Shown here: piece after piece, positions 11,836 to 32,850 of the stretch
How positions within the stretch are numbered: the first letter of the stretch is position 1
How the letters are laid out: every line of letters starts with the position of its first letter
NCBI RefSeq assembly: GCF_001949145.1
Contig: NW_019091369.1
Location: 1,667,807 to 1,731,806 of the forward strand
DNA from: Acanthaster planci
Taxonomy: Eukaryota; Echinodermata; Asteroidea; Valvatida; Acanthasteridae
DNA: 64,000 nt
Direction: 5' to 3'
The notes under the pieces: generated by a model
What the model was told of the DNA's origin: nothing
Databases searched by the model: none
Seen by the model: the letters and a program-made list of their open reading frames with translations, nothing else
Translations under genes and position numbers: made by a program

Positions 11836-12322
11836 AAATGGTTCCCGGCGCGAGCAATTATAAAAGCGCCATTTCAGCATCAGCAGAACCAGTGTAACCA
11901 CGGCGCATGCCGTACGCCATTTCTAAGTGCCCTGCGCCCCGCAACAACATAAGATTGTGCCCTGCCTTGAAGGAACTGAAACTTTATATCTTATACAGCG
12001 GGAACGTTTGCTTTGATCAGGATCATTCTTCCTGAAAGACGTGAAGTTATAATTTTCGACAACTTCATACTAATGTAAACTCATTTCTCTTAAAATGCCC
12101 CCAAATTGATGCAGAATTAGAATCAGACACTATATGGGTAATTTCATATTTTTTTTTCAAGTCCCATAGGATTTATTCCTGGTAACCTAAACATTTTAGC
12201 CCCCAAGCCCGATGTACCCTTTTACGGGTCAGATAAAACGAAGTTTCTGCATGCGTTCCACCTCTACGGTGGTACCATGGTAATCCATAGCTTTTCACCG
12301 AAAGCGTTCCTCGTATATGTAA

Positions 12323-12441
12323 GGCCGTGTCCGAAACGGGCTTCCAGAGCTACGGCTAGGTCTATTGTGTATGCGTCTCCACGCATTTCCAATGGAGTGA
12401 AGACCTAAACCTAGCTCTAGACGAGAGATTCGGATGCAGCC
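12323..12441. mobile_element. Non-autonomous PIF/Harbinger MITE (119 bp)
   Basis: The ends read GGCCGTGTCCGAA at the left and, reverse-complemented, GGCTGCATCCGAA at the right, followed by matching AGAGCTA/GGCTAGGTCT-type sequence. The same terminal sequence is found on the 4.5-kb Harbinger at 26911-31452. Flanking trinucleotides are TAA and TCA, so a 3-bp target duplication is imperfect here. There is no coding capacity. Confidence 0.65.
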
Positions 12442-12492
12442 TCAGAGTTAAGTGTCCTTTTCGTCTGAAGCCTTTATGGCTAATGCACATTC

Positions 12493-12567
12493 ACAAGAAT
12501 ATAACATATAATCAGTGCTCTGAACTCTTACATATTTCAGAGCGCTGATTTTATATTATATTCTTGT
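12493..12567. repeat. Inverted pair of Penelope-like terminal sequences (32-bp arms)
   Basis: Left arm 12493-12524 and right arm 12536-12567 pair with three mismatches around an 11-bp spacer. Each arm is the ATCAGTGCTCTGAA-type terminus seen at 11795-11825 and 26823-26855. This is either two convergent element ends or a terminal hairpin. Confidence 0.75.
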
Positions 12568-12638
12568 CAATATTCTGATCTCGGTGCTACGCAGCCCTTC
12601 CATAATTTCATGGCCACAGCATGCCTTTTTCGAATTGT

Positions 12639-17521
<4,883 letters not shown>

Positions 17522-17595
17522 TTTGACGACTGCTAAACGTACGCGCGCATTTAGCAGCACAGACCTCAGGCTGACCAAGTCTCGCCTGGGATCAT

Positions 17596-17650
17596 GTATA
17601 AATGTATATGAACCATGATTGTGTAAATAGAACACAGAAGTTTGACGTCA
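17596..17650 (-). promoter_or_regulatory. Putative SULT A promoter: CRE-like TGACGTCA and TATA-like stretch
   Basis: TGACGTCA at 17643-17650 lies about 125 bp upstream of the ATG inside TTTGACGTCATTTTGAACC. An AT-rich TATA-like segment at 17596-17611 is closer to the start. The same order and nearly the same words occur upstream of SULT B (25654-25682), which supports function. CREB/ATF-type binding is inferred from the consensus only. Confidence 0.45.
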
Positions 17651-18464
17651 TTTTGAACCAGGAGTGCGTTCGAGCATGTTCGAGGAGCTACTTGTGTAAA
17701 CACGATTCCTGTGCGCTTGAACGGCAGGAGTACCAGAGCGTACATCAAGAGGGGGCTTGTATACATCTGCCGCACCTGGTGTAATGTGCGGGCAGCCCTC
17801 TGCTCACATTAATCAACAGGACAGAGCGAATGCACCCTTCGCGTGCAGTGAAGACGAATTGTTTCTAATTCTGGTCACCGAAAGCAAAGGTTTCGTACAC
17901 ACCGCTTGTAACATCTAAAAATGAAACTGCTTTAATAATTTTTATTTTGTGTACGTCAAACTTTACTTCCAAAAGTTGCAAAGTAATAAGGTTGAATTAT
18001 ACTGGTCGAAGTAATTAATGAAAGAGCAATATGGAGGCATATTTAGAAGACAAAGTCTTAGAAATGCCCAATAAAACAACGAATCACTCAGAGAAAACTA
18101 CACTGAAATGATAAAGACAAAATAAACAAACGAACGAACGAGTGGAAAAACATGCATTCTGTATTCAACAATTTGGAAATAAGAACACTTGGGGCATTCA
18201 GAAAAACAAAAATATGTTATAAATGGACTGATAAAGGACACGGAACTATTTCAGATAAATGAAGAGGAGGTGATTTGTGTAAATGTTCTTAAAGCATCTC
18301 ACAGAATTTATTTTGTGACTTAAAAATATTCCCGAACGGGGTCAACTGAATTTCAGGGTATTTAGGGAATAGGACTTCCGTGCACGGGAAAAAACAGATA
18401 GTGGCGAGTTCTGGCACCGTGGCTGTGAACCCGGCAAATGAACACAGCCGCGAAAGTAGGCCTC

Positions 18465-18650
18465 AGTACCCCCTCACCAATTGACACGAGCCATGTTGGC
18501 CGGGGGGGTATTCAATTTGCTGGTCCATGTAGTGACGTGGCCCCGTAACATTTCTTAATCTTTGTCGTTTGTGAACCGGCCACAGAAGTGCAATTCCGAC
18601 CAAGAGAGCCTGCTTGGAAAATCCTCCCTTGGTCCGGCTCGAGGCTTATA
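18465..18650 (+). repeat. Dispersed repeat family R1, copy 1
   Basis: One of five copies in the window. Shared words are a CCCCTCA...GAGCCATGTTGG left part and a TTTGTGAACCGGC / GTGCAATTCC / GAGCC / GGTCCGGCTCGAGGC right part. Other copies lie at 34630-34806, 49978-50067, 55105-55270 (inverted) and 58155-58345. No coding frame is shared. Confidence 0.7.
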
Positions 18651-18857
18651 GGTGAAGAAGGTTGTTAATGATAATTATGCTCGTACATGAAAATAGCTGT
18701 GTGAAGTTAGTTTATGCATGATAAAGTTAATGCTTATCCAAATATCTTATATTTCATTGTAAGTTAGAAAAATAACAGCGTCGGACAACTGGTAAAATCT
18801 TTCTGCCTAGATTGCTGTCATTTTCGAGAAAACAGAAATTTCACAACTTTCTCCAAC

Positions 18858-18877
18858 GATCGTCCGGATGGACGATC
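18858..18877. repeat. Short conserved hairpin GATCGTCCGGATGGACGATC
   Basis: Eight-bp perfect arms around GGAT. The identical 20-mer is at 35002-35021 in the paralogous block. Confidence 0.7.
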
Positions 18878-19904
18878 TTTGAAAAACTTGTTTATGAAAT
18901 GCTTATGATGTTCACTGAACAGGGTTGTTGATTTTACTTGACGTGTATGTGCCCCTGTTGAAGCGCTGTGTGGGTGTCTGCAGTCATTTCACTTGCGATA
19001 TGTAGACCAAACATTGTATATAGCGCCGCATAGCGGCACAAGATGGAGAACTCCACCGTGAATACGCGTAAAAGCAAGTAATAGAGGCTTTGCCTGGTAG
19101 CCATCTAACAGGGCAGTTCTTTTGTTGCACCGGTAAGCCTCCTTTGTGCATACCCTTTTGAACTGCCCTGTAAGGTGGCTACTACGCAAACCCTCTATGG
19201 CCTGCGCAGTGCACGTTAATCAAGCACAGGCGTTGCGCCAGGCACGCACATCTGGTGCACCTGTGCACTGCACAGGTGTATTGCTTGCTCGAATGATGGC
19301 GCTCACAGTGATTACAGCTTTTTGGCAGAGTTCTCCGTTTTGCAACTCGACGCGGCGCTAAGACATCAGTGGTGTGGATCAATGACTTGTAAAATAATAG
19401 TCTTTATTTAAAGTTCAGTGGTGCAGACCCGTATAGGCACCGGTAGAAATCATGTTGCAATAGGAAAAGTCGGAAACAGTAATCCAAAACATGAAAATAA
19501 AAAAAAAAAAAAGAACCAAAAAAGCGACGTGACGTTTCTAAATTCGTTTCAGAACACTCTCTGCACAAAATCAGCAATCATTTTTGCCGTGATACAAAAC
19601 AGCAATTACTGTGAGAAGGGCCCTTTTTTACGGGTCAAGATGAAGCGTTGTTCATTCGAAAAATTCACAGCGTTTCATTGATGACGGAAGAAATATAAAC
19701 TAAAGGTAAATATGCTAATCACAGGGCCATCTCTTATCTGGAATCGACCTCGCCTTTGCATACCGAGTACAAGTCATGTATACCGAAGTGCGATACGCCA
19801 CGCGCACGAAATGTGTCTATCTATAAAAAAGCATAAGCACGAAAACCAGCCCTTGAACCAACATAATCTACGCATAATAGACAATACTTCATCAGTTACA
19901 CAAG

Positions 19905-20200
19905 GCTGTCAGGTCGGGGTAGTGGTTCTATCCTCGCCTTGAACCTCTGAGGTCCGGGTTCGAATCCTGGCTCAGTCGCCGTTGGGTTTTCTGTCCCTAC
20001 CTTATTTTGTGGGTTTTACACAAAATGTTCTTTGGGGTTTTCCTCCCACCTCTAAAACTGTGACTGCTTCTCATTGTCTCCACTCCACAGGTTTCTTCAG
20101 GTTTGCAAGCTACAGTGCCTTGGGTGTTTTTGAGGAATCCTTGGTGTCATTACCAAAAATGATTACTAATAAAAAAGTGGTACCGTGGTAAACTTCAGCT
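19905..20200 (+). repeat. tRNA-derived SINE, copy 1
   Basis: A tRNA-like head with GGGGTAGTGG and a perfect B box GGTTCGAATCC (19957-19967) is followed by a non-tRNA body (GTTGGGTTTTCTGTCCCTAC ... TTGGGGTTTTCCTCCCACC). A sister copy in the same context lies at 36640-36930, so the insertion predates the B/C block duplication. Confidence 0.75.
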
Positions 20201-20286
20201 TGTGGTCGAACGTGTCCTTCAAAAGTGTAAATATTCTGTTCCCTTCAGTCGGCAGCTCTCTCTAGGACGACCTTTTTGGTCCGTGT

Positions 20287-25520
<5,234 letters not shown>

Positions 25521-25625
25521 TTTGACGATTACAGATTGCTCGACGCAGGTGTACGTGTAGAAATCAACAAGGATGGCGGTGCAGAACAAGACGTCTAGCT
25601 CAGCTGACCAAGCCTTTTCTCACGA

Positions 25626-25682
25626 TCATATATAATTGCGCGTGAACCTCGAACCTATAAATAGAATACGATTGTGACGTCA
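25626..25682 (-). promoter_or_regulatory. Putative SULT B promoter: CRE-like TGACGTCA and TATA-like stretches
   Basis: TGACGTCA at 25675-25682 is about 160 bp upstream of the ATG in GTGACGTCATTTTGAGCC. AT-rich candidates follow it at 25654-25664 (TATTTATAG on the minus strand) and 25626-25635. The arrangement is shared with SULT A only. Confidence 0.45.
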
Positions 25683-25809
25683 TTTTGAGCCAGCAAACAA
25701 ATACGCTACTGCGCATAATCAATGCTCTGTAATATGATTGCTGAGCTTCGGTAACCGAGTAATGTAGAAGGCTGCGTAACATCGTGATCAGAATATCGAC
25801 AAAAATTTT

Positions 25810-26820
25810 TCCTTTCATTTCATTTATTATTTTTCAGGGTACAAAAACCAACACAGAATACAAAAACCAATACATATCAACATATTGGAACAATATTTGC
25901 TGAGCTGACACCCCTGACGGATAGCCTAAAAGCGAACTCAATCACTGTCGAGAGGGTCTCCATAAAACTGTCAACAAATACAAGAAAAACACTAGATAAA
26001 AAAATGACTTAAAATACAAAAATGCACAAAAGTAAAACTACATAAATAAACAATGGAATGTACATTTCTGAATGTAGCCGCCCCCTAAAGGCCCGCAATT
26101 TGGGGCTTTTTGTGAAAGAAATACCCTGAACTGGAAACCATCAGTCCCAAATTCGGGATTTAGGCCCTATAGAAATATTTCTATGATGCCTCCTGATTAT
26201 GGCATGCCATACAAGAAAAAAATGGATAAAAAAATTGACTTAAACTACAAAAACGCACAAAAATAAAACTAGATAAATAAACAATGGAATGTAGAGTAAA
26301 AATACAGGACCAATATTATGGCATCAAACAATGTTAGCCTCAGGAGACAGCCAATGGTCTCTTAACTTTGAAATAAAAGAATTAAAACTGAAAACAATTT
26401 CTGTTGTGACATCTATGGGTAAAGTGTCCCACAATCTTGGGAATCTAACAAATAATGAGTCATAAAAAGCTTGTGTACACGAGGAAAAGGGAAGAAACTT
26501 GACCCTGTCAAGATGCCTAGTATTGACTACGGAAAGACTTTCAACATTAACATGAAACCTATTGTACAGACGTTTAGCAATGAAAGCCACTGACAAAAAG
26601 TTCAGCCTATTGAGTAAGGGAAGTAAACCCAGTTGGATGCGACGAGCAGTATAATCTAAGTTGTTAATGTGAAATCCATGTATGTGTCTACGGGGTAAAC
26701 CTAAACAAGATCGAGTGAAACGACAATGAACACTTTCTATCGAATGCTACAAAGAAACCAGACCAGGGAACCAAACCGGACAAGCATATTCAATAATAGG
26801 TCTAAAAAGAGCACAAAACC
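25810..26820 (-). mobile_element. Non-LTR retrotransposon 3' fragment (jockey/CR1-like), minus strand
   Basis: On the minus strand the sequence reads as a LINE ORF2 C-terminus: an FRPIIEYACPVWFP phrase near 26800, HCRFTRSCLGLPRRHIHGF, then LLPLLNRLNFLSVAFIAKRLY and FPRLWDTLPIDVTTE (open from 26596 to 26324). A stop interrupts it near 26750. A 3' region follows at about 25810-26320, with two similar 85-bp stretches (about 25978-26060 and 26214-26298) ending TAAATAAACAATGGAATGTA. It abuts the Penelope-like terminus at 26821. Confidence 0.75.
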
Positions 26821-26910
26821 AGAATATATAATATCAAATCAGTGCTCTGAAATATGTGATTGCCGAGCTTTCGGTAACTGAGTACCTGCTTTGGGGCAAG
26901 CAGATTCAGT
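26821..26910 (-). mobile_element. Penelope-like element 3' end, cut off by Harbinger insertion
   Basis: Reverse-complemented, this matches the fragment at 11740-11830 and is the continuation of the Penelope-like coding region at 31456-32850. The two parts are separated by the element at 26911-31452. It keeps GAAA and the GGTA/TACC stem of the hammerhead-like core (26869-26886), but the CTGAAGA box is mutated to CCAAAGC-like sequence. Confidence 0.75.
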
Positions 26911-27380
26911 GGCCGTGTCCGAAACGGTTGCCTAGCGCTATGGTCTAGGTCTACAGCTACGACTACGTCTTGGGAAGCACTTAGCCATATCGAATTCGGA
27001 CGCAGGTACGGCTACGTATTGCGCCCTCAAGTGTTATTAGCGTTTATTTTTATGACGTAACCGAATTATCGTCTGCTCGTCGCGCAATGTTTGTTTACCA
27101 CCGGCCGGCGATCAATATTCAGGATGGATGATGATATGATAGATATTGTTATAACTTTTTTAGCGTCAATTCAGTGCATTATCACAATAAATGATAGAAA
27201 AGTACATCACTAGATATTGAAAGATTGAAAGATTCTTGGTGCACATCAACATCTCACAGTCTTTTTCATTTGACTGGCCAGGTGGCAACATACATGTATA
27301 CTAATTTATTACAAGGATGAAGGGAGAACTGATGAGCTATATGTTTAGCTTGAAGTGAAAGTCCTGCCCCAATGAATCCT

Positions 27381-27540
27381 GCCTTGCAAACAACAGCTGG
27401 ACATATTTAAATATTTGAATTTGGGTCTAGCTATACTTTCAGATAAACATGTTTTCACATGCTTTGCAAACAGCAGGACGTAGTTAGATATTTGAATGTG
27501 GACCTAACTATACTTTCAGATAAGCGTGTTTGCATATTTC
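27381..27540 (+). repeat. 80-bp tandem duplication upstream of Harbinger transposase
   Basis: Two copies of a unit (TTGCAAACA...ATATTTGAAT...CTATACTTTCAGATAA) start at 27381 and 27461. Confidence 0.8.
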
Positions 27541-28600
27541 CTTGTCAGATTTTACCAAGAGAACCTTATCGCACGCCACGAGTCCATTTGTTGTTGGATT
27601 TGTTGAGAGAGCCGGAACAACTTAAGAAACACTGTCGTGTCACACAGGCATCCTTCTTTAAGTTGCTCACTGTCATCTCGACAGAAAGTCACCATGGGTG
27701 GGATGACCAAATCCAACTCTTAAGCTTCTTGTTCTGGCTTGCTTGCGGGTCAGCCTACCGTGTAGTATATCCAGCCACGGGCATTCCCCGATCGAGCATC
27801 TGCGATATTGTTCACAAAGTTTTGAAGAGAGCACTGGGTGCCATCAAAACCATCATAAAACTGCCTCGGAAAGATGAAGTTCCTGCAATCGCAGAAGGGT
27901 TCCTGCAGGGGGCCCATACTGATGTCATCAACATGGCTGCTGGTAGGACAGATGGAACTCATGTTAAGATAATGCCCCCTGGATCAAGACGTGAGGACTA
28001 CCTCAACCGCAAGTTTTTTCATTCAATTAACATGCAAGCAGTCTGTGATCACAGGGGAGTATTTCTTGATGTTTTTGCCGGGTACCCAGGCTCTGTCCGC
28101 GATTCTCGTGTGCTGAAATGTAGTCCATTATACCGTCGGCAGGATTATCCACCAGAAGGCTATTATACATTCTTGCTGATACAGCTTATCCATGCCAATT
28201 TTCGACCGATTTTTACCCATCAAAAATTTCCCCTTTTTAAGTTATTTCCAAATATCAGTTTCATGAAATTCTTGTGGACCCCAAAAGGTAAAAACTGGCC
28301 TTGTGGGAGTACTTCCCATCGTTCCGGTACCCCACAAGGCCCAGTGTATAACCGCACTCAACCTAACATTTTAATAAGTAATAGTAGTAATAAAAAATCT
28401 TTAATGTGTGTTCTTTCAGGTTTCTCCATATCTAGCACCAAAAGTTTGCTGTAGCTTGTGCAATTATGCACAATGTTTGCATCTTAGCTGGAGATGAGTG
28501 GGGAGAGGAGCTGGACGAGGCAGACAATGAAAACCATCCAATCATTGAACAAGTTGTTGCAGAGCCATTGGATCTTGATAGGGCACACGTGTTTATTTGC
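27459..28600 (+). pseudogene. HARBI1-like PIF/Harbinger transposase pseudogene
   Basis: DDE nuclease family protein that would cut and join Harbinger ends. Recognisable parts in order: FLFWLACGSAYRVV and IPRSSICDIV (helix-turn-helix region), AAGRTDGTHVKI with the first catalytic Asp, then FLDVFAGYPGSVRDSRVL with the second. After PPEGYY a one-base shift near 28165 moves the frame: ILADTAYPCQ, a conserved family phrase, is in the next frame. The region that should carry the third acidic residue is missing, replaced by about 200 bp without similarity. The C-terminal CAIMHNVCILAGDEWGEEL resumes at about 28457 in another frame. The protein is therefore non-functional here. The start at 27459 is arbitrary; the true N-terminus may begin at the TTGTCAG junction near 27547. 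Confidence 0.85.
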
Positions 28601-29040
28601 TGAACCCCTCAGACATCGCATTGCTGCACAGATAGGCCTGGCTCACCGCCTTAATGAGCACCATTACATTTAAGCTCTTGTGTAGTCTCCACATACACAA
28701 GGCCAAAAATGCTTACCAATTAAACATCAAGCAAGTATAGTCATTTTGAAATAGCTGCCTTATATGACTAATTGTGTAAGCCGTTGGACCCTAAGGCTTG
28801 TGTGCTCAGTGGTTACGCTGTAACATCAAATCACTAACAACATTCACCAAGTTTAAAACAACAAGAAAATGTTTTTTTCTTTAGTTAACAATAACTGATC
28901 AAACCGTGGTTCCTGCTGACCCAGCGAGTGAGCGAACAGGCGCGCTGTCTCGTTCATCACAAAAGGGCACTATACCATTTTGCAGCAGGCTACATATATT
29001 GACTTTTTTTGTTGTAAATGAACATCAGTTTCTTTGAAAA

Positions 29041-29255
29041 CAATTCTGTAAAATGGTACATCGTGCTCCTCATTAGCCCTACTACTTTCACTGGTAACCA
29101 ACCATGCATGGTCAGTACAATCTGAGTGTCCTGCTTTCTACCAGCTTTCTACAATTCTGTAAAGTGGTACATCGTGCTCCACATTAGCCCTACTACTTTC
29201 ACCGGTAACCAACCATGCATGGTCAGTACAATCTGAGTGTCCTGCTTTCTACCAG
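29041..29255 (+). repeat. 111-bp tandem duplication inside Harbinger
   Basis: Two nearly identical units (CAATTCTGTAAA.TGGTACAT...) start at 29041 and 29152; only a few differences are visible, so the duplication is young. Confidence 0.9.
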
Positions 29256-30841
29256 CAAAGACAAATTTCAAAGATACTTTACCTTAAACTTCTGGGTCAA
29301 ATTTGTCCACTTCTTGCCTGTTCTGGGGACAGCTTTCTCCAGCAGGTCCACTTCCTTCAGTATTACTCTGTACAATAATTGGGACATGCATATGTCAATG
29401 ATGAGAAGTTGATTATCAAGTAAATTTCTTTCACTCCCTTCAGAAGTTTCATTAGGAAACACTAAATACAAATGAAAATCCTTTCAGACATAGATGCTTT
29501 CCAGAACTGCATAGATGTAAGCTTGCTACATGCAATTACTTCTCTCACAGTGCTTACTAGCAAGATTGTCATCGTGGAGGAAAACCTATATCAGAGATAT
29601 TATCACACTAAATGTCAACACTCCCAAATTTCAAAATGATTGTTTCTAGGGAGTTCATAGGGTGAAACGAAAATTGAAGACTCTAATACTCAAGCAAACT
29701 AAGAGATTCAATGCAGATCTTCATGTGTACATAAAAGTCCTTGAATCCTTCTTGCTAACATACATTAAAGCATCACGGGTGGCACCTTGTTTGCCTTTTT
29801 TGAATTTGTCTTCATGATTTTTCCGAAGGTTGATAAAGTGCGACACTCATCTTCAGTCCTTATGTCCCTACTGAAGAAAACGTATTAAGAAAGAGACACA
29901 ATCATTAGACTTAATCGTTTGATAAGCATCAAACCTGTCACATTATGTTCTTCCAACCTATTGCATCTGTGGGGAGTACATGTACGTTAATAGTAACATT
30001 AATACCCCCACTACTCAAAATCTAACACAGGGGAGTACAGCCATGATGGAGGATGGAAAAGTTAGGTTTTCTGTGTTCATCATGATGACTATGTTCTCAG
30101 CACTAGTAGTAGGTAGTAGTGGTTTGACTCTTAAGTGCACAAATTGTTCAATTAAAAGTAGGCCTAAGGACAATGAATGCACAAAATGTTAACTCAAGCC
30201 TATCCCTGAAAAACTGGAAGAAGTATAAAATGCCCTCTAACGTGACGTTATACATGACGCAGGGGGTCATAACCAAATGAGTGTTAAGAGGTTTGGCACC
30301 GCTGTGTGAGGGCAATCAGGTGAATGCCGAAGTGCGCCATGTTGGCTGGTTAGCAGGCTCCCTACACTGCCTGGCTACATAGTACATGCAGTGACCCTAG
30401 CCCAGGTGCGGTAACCCTATCTATTACCGACGGCGAAGCATGTCGGCCTGCAGAAAAGTTCAATTTAGGATGGAAAATACCAAGTCGTTCAATCAAATTA
30501 ATGGAGAAATCACTGAAAAGAGTTTTTCAGACCCGTCTCATTGTCATACTTGGAAACAATGTTGCATCCTGACTCCACTTTTCTCATCGTACATCAACTC
30601 AATAAAAGTCAGTCATTACAGAAATGCTGGAAAGACACAAATTCTGGACTGACAGACAATTACCGACTTTGTACACAACTGCTGAAGTGGAGCCAGGATG
30701 CAACATTTTTTTCTGTCATACTTTAATTCGGTGGGATTGTAAATTTGGGGATCCTGTTCTAATATTAGCATGATTAGAAGAGAGAGCTACATGTACATGT
30801 ACATAGGATTTGTGCACGGGATTTCAAGTGGCGTCCTCCTA

Positions 30842-30902
30842 CCCCCAAAACTGTGGGGGTCCCAAGTTTGCTAAGCGGACGTCGGACCCCACAGTTCTTG
30901 GG
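30842..30902. repeat. Imperfect inverted repeat (CCCAAAACTGTGGGGGTCC type)
   Basis: Arms 30842-30863 and 30884-30902 are imperfect reverse complements within the Harbinger element. The right arm and its GACGTCGG flank recur at 7411-7435. Confidence 0.6.
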
Positions 30903-31455
30903 ATAGCGTCCTCCAGCTCTCCAGAAATCATTTCAAAGTTTTGAGCAACAAAAACTATTCATGAGAATGCAAACTTTGCAGTCATTTTTCACACGCTTCT
31001 CTAGATAGCCTACGTTCGTCAACTGACCTGGTTTGGTTGAACTCGCTAAATCAGAAACATTACTGAGAAAACTCCAATTTATGAATTAGGGCCTAGGCCC
31101 CAGGCCTGGTTGAATTACTTCTTGTAACGTTAGACCTAGTTGTAGGAAGGAAAATACCAAGTCGTTGTACGAGAAATTACTTAGAATTTTTCAGACCAGT
31201 CTAAATAATCATATGTCTTCTGTCGTCCATATTCTTTTTTTCCCGCTGTCACACGTATCACTCACAGTGGCACTACCACTGTGATCGCTCACCATTTTGA
31301 CGTTTGGCGTGCCACATCAAGACAACACTTCATTTGACTAGATTTTTGATGACGTTGTAGCCGTAGCTCTAGCTAGCTCTAGAGAGCATTTCAAAATGGG
31401 CGCCGTAGACAATAGCCGTGGACCTAGCTCTAGACAACCGTTTCGGACAGCCAGT

Positions 31456-32850
31456 TCTGAATGAACGCAGAAAAGTCCACGTTCCTCCCCCCTGGTGCGT
31501 TCCAAGTTCGAAAATGACGCGCTGCTCCAGTTCCTTACGCTGTACGTCGGATGACGCTTTCCGCAGAATGCAGACGCCTACGTCACCGAGGGAATGTAGC
31601 GGTGCGCAAAAGTGCTGCGCAACAGTGAGACAAGGTGTTTGTTGGCGTACACTGCGCAAGTGTTCCGCGAAGCTGTCACCAAGGCGACGCTTGGTCTCTC
31701 CGATGTACAGTTTACCACAGCGACGACATGTAATGCAATAAACCACATTACTAGTAACGCATGTATGATGCCCCCGTATGCTGCAGCTACCGCGGGGGGG
31801 CCAACGACCGACGGGCTTTTAATTATGTAGGGGCAGGTGTTACATCTGGGGCGCTGACAAGGGGAGTTGCTGCCTGCTTTTGACGGCGAGACGGAATCTA
31901 ACCGGGAACGTACAACCATGTCCCCGACAGCTCGATCGTGCCTAAACGCGCAAATTAACCGGGGTTCGATGAAAATGGAAGTTGTGGCTGCATCATTTCC
32001 GAGTCTACGAAAATGTTTGTGAAGAACATTACGTACCCGGATGTTTCGAGGGTGGTATGTGAGTACGAGGGGGACGCAATCAAGTTGCTTGAGCCCGGTG
32101 GGTTTCAGAGCCGTTTCGCGCGGGATTGAAGGCAGCGTCTGTGATAGCCGGAGGGTAACCGCGCTGATGAAAGAAATCTAGCATTTTCTTCCCACGCGCA
32201 GAGAACTCCGCATCGCTACTACAAATCCTACGCAGTCGAAGAAACCGAGGCTGAGTTCGGGCGGCTTGTTCTACGTTGTCAAATCGTTCGATCTGTTGTT
32301 TGTTAGTCGGCCGCTCGAACGCCGGGAACGTACAGCCGGTTATCGCTGGTTGTTGCATGCGGCATCCATGTGCGTTCTTTCAGAGTAAACCTTATAAAGC
32401 TGGGCTGAATTATTTTTCTATTCAATTTTAAAAAGGAACATCCATTTCCTCGCTATGGAAAATGATTATTGTTATTTTTGTTATCCCATTGTCTCCGGCT
32501 TTGCGGCTGTTCAAAAATCAAAATCTCAAGAGTTTTTCCGTGTGTTCTTGTAAACCCTGACAAGGAGGTGGTGTGTGATCCTGTCCCGGGAACTGGCAAT
32601 GTTCTTGAGTCCTGTTCCTGCCGTTCGACCGCGAGAACATGAAACCCGCGTCAAGAACGAGGGGTCCGAACTGAACCTGAGAGTAAGGGATGGAGTTCTT
32701 GCACTTGAGGGGGTGAGACGATTGGTACTGCAGGTAGCTTTGGGAATCTGTGGGTTTGTGATACACGGCTGTGCCAAGTTTCCGTGCACAGATCTGGACG
32801 CGCACGTCGAGGAAGGTAACAGAGTGTTTTGACATGTGTAGCGCAGTGCT
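31456..32850 (-). pseudogene. Penelope-like retroelement: RT C-terminus, linker and GIY-YIG endonuclease, frame-broken
   Basis: Minus-strand order: VTFLDVRVQ ... YHKPTDSQSYLQYQSSHP ... KNSIPYSQ (32835-32690, end of the reverse transcriptase), then, after foreign sequence, FLRLRRICSS (about 32240), then VPLVLTYHPRNIRVRNVLHK (about 32070-32010), DMVVRSRLDSV, the zinc-knuckle-like CQRPRCNTCPYI (about 31860-31825), and VYCITCRRCGKLYIGETKRRLGD with HLRSV (31740-31670), the GIY-YIG endonuclease. Several frameshifts, one at a G run near 31794, separate these parts. The RT catalytic core is absent, so the copy is 5'-truncated. Its 3' end was displaced to 26821-26910 by the Harbinger insertion. Confidence 0.85.

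Larger units (their letters stand above)
18180..20280. repeat. Segmental duplication, copy 1 (downstream flank of SULT B)
   Basis: Several blocks match 32880-37005 in the same order and orientation: AGAATTTATTTTGTGACTTA at about 18300, the repeat family at 18465-18650, the hairpin at 18858-18877, ACGTTTCTAAATTCGTTTC at about 19530, the tRNA-derived SINE, and the sequence into exon 6. The second copy carries extra DNA between blocks. The array therefore grew by duplicating gene plus flank. Confidence 0.75.
26911..31452 (+). mobile_element. PIF/Harbinger DNA transposon, 4.5 kb, complete ends, inactive
   Basis: Terminal inverted repeats: left GGCCGTGTCCGAAACGG at 26911 and, reverse-complemented, GGCTGTCCGAAACGG ending at 31452; the match continues through GTTG.CTAG.GCTA with a 2-bp indel. 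The element is flanked by AGT on both sides (26908-26910 and 31453-31455), a 3-bp target duplication as expected for PIF/Harbinger. The related uninterrupted site at 11740-11750 supports precise insertion. It encodes a broken HARBI1-like nuclease (27459-28600). I could not recognise the Myb-like second protein usual in this family in the remaining 2.7 kb. Confidence 0.85.

Noticed and set aside
31369-31465. C-terminal extension of the GIY-YIG frame (KRLSRARSTAIVYGAHFEML)
   Set aside because: These residues are translated from the Harbinger terminal inverted repeat, not from the Penelope-like element.
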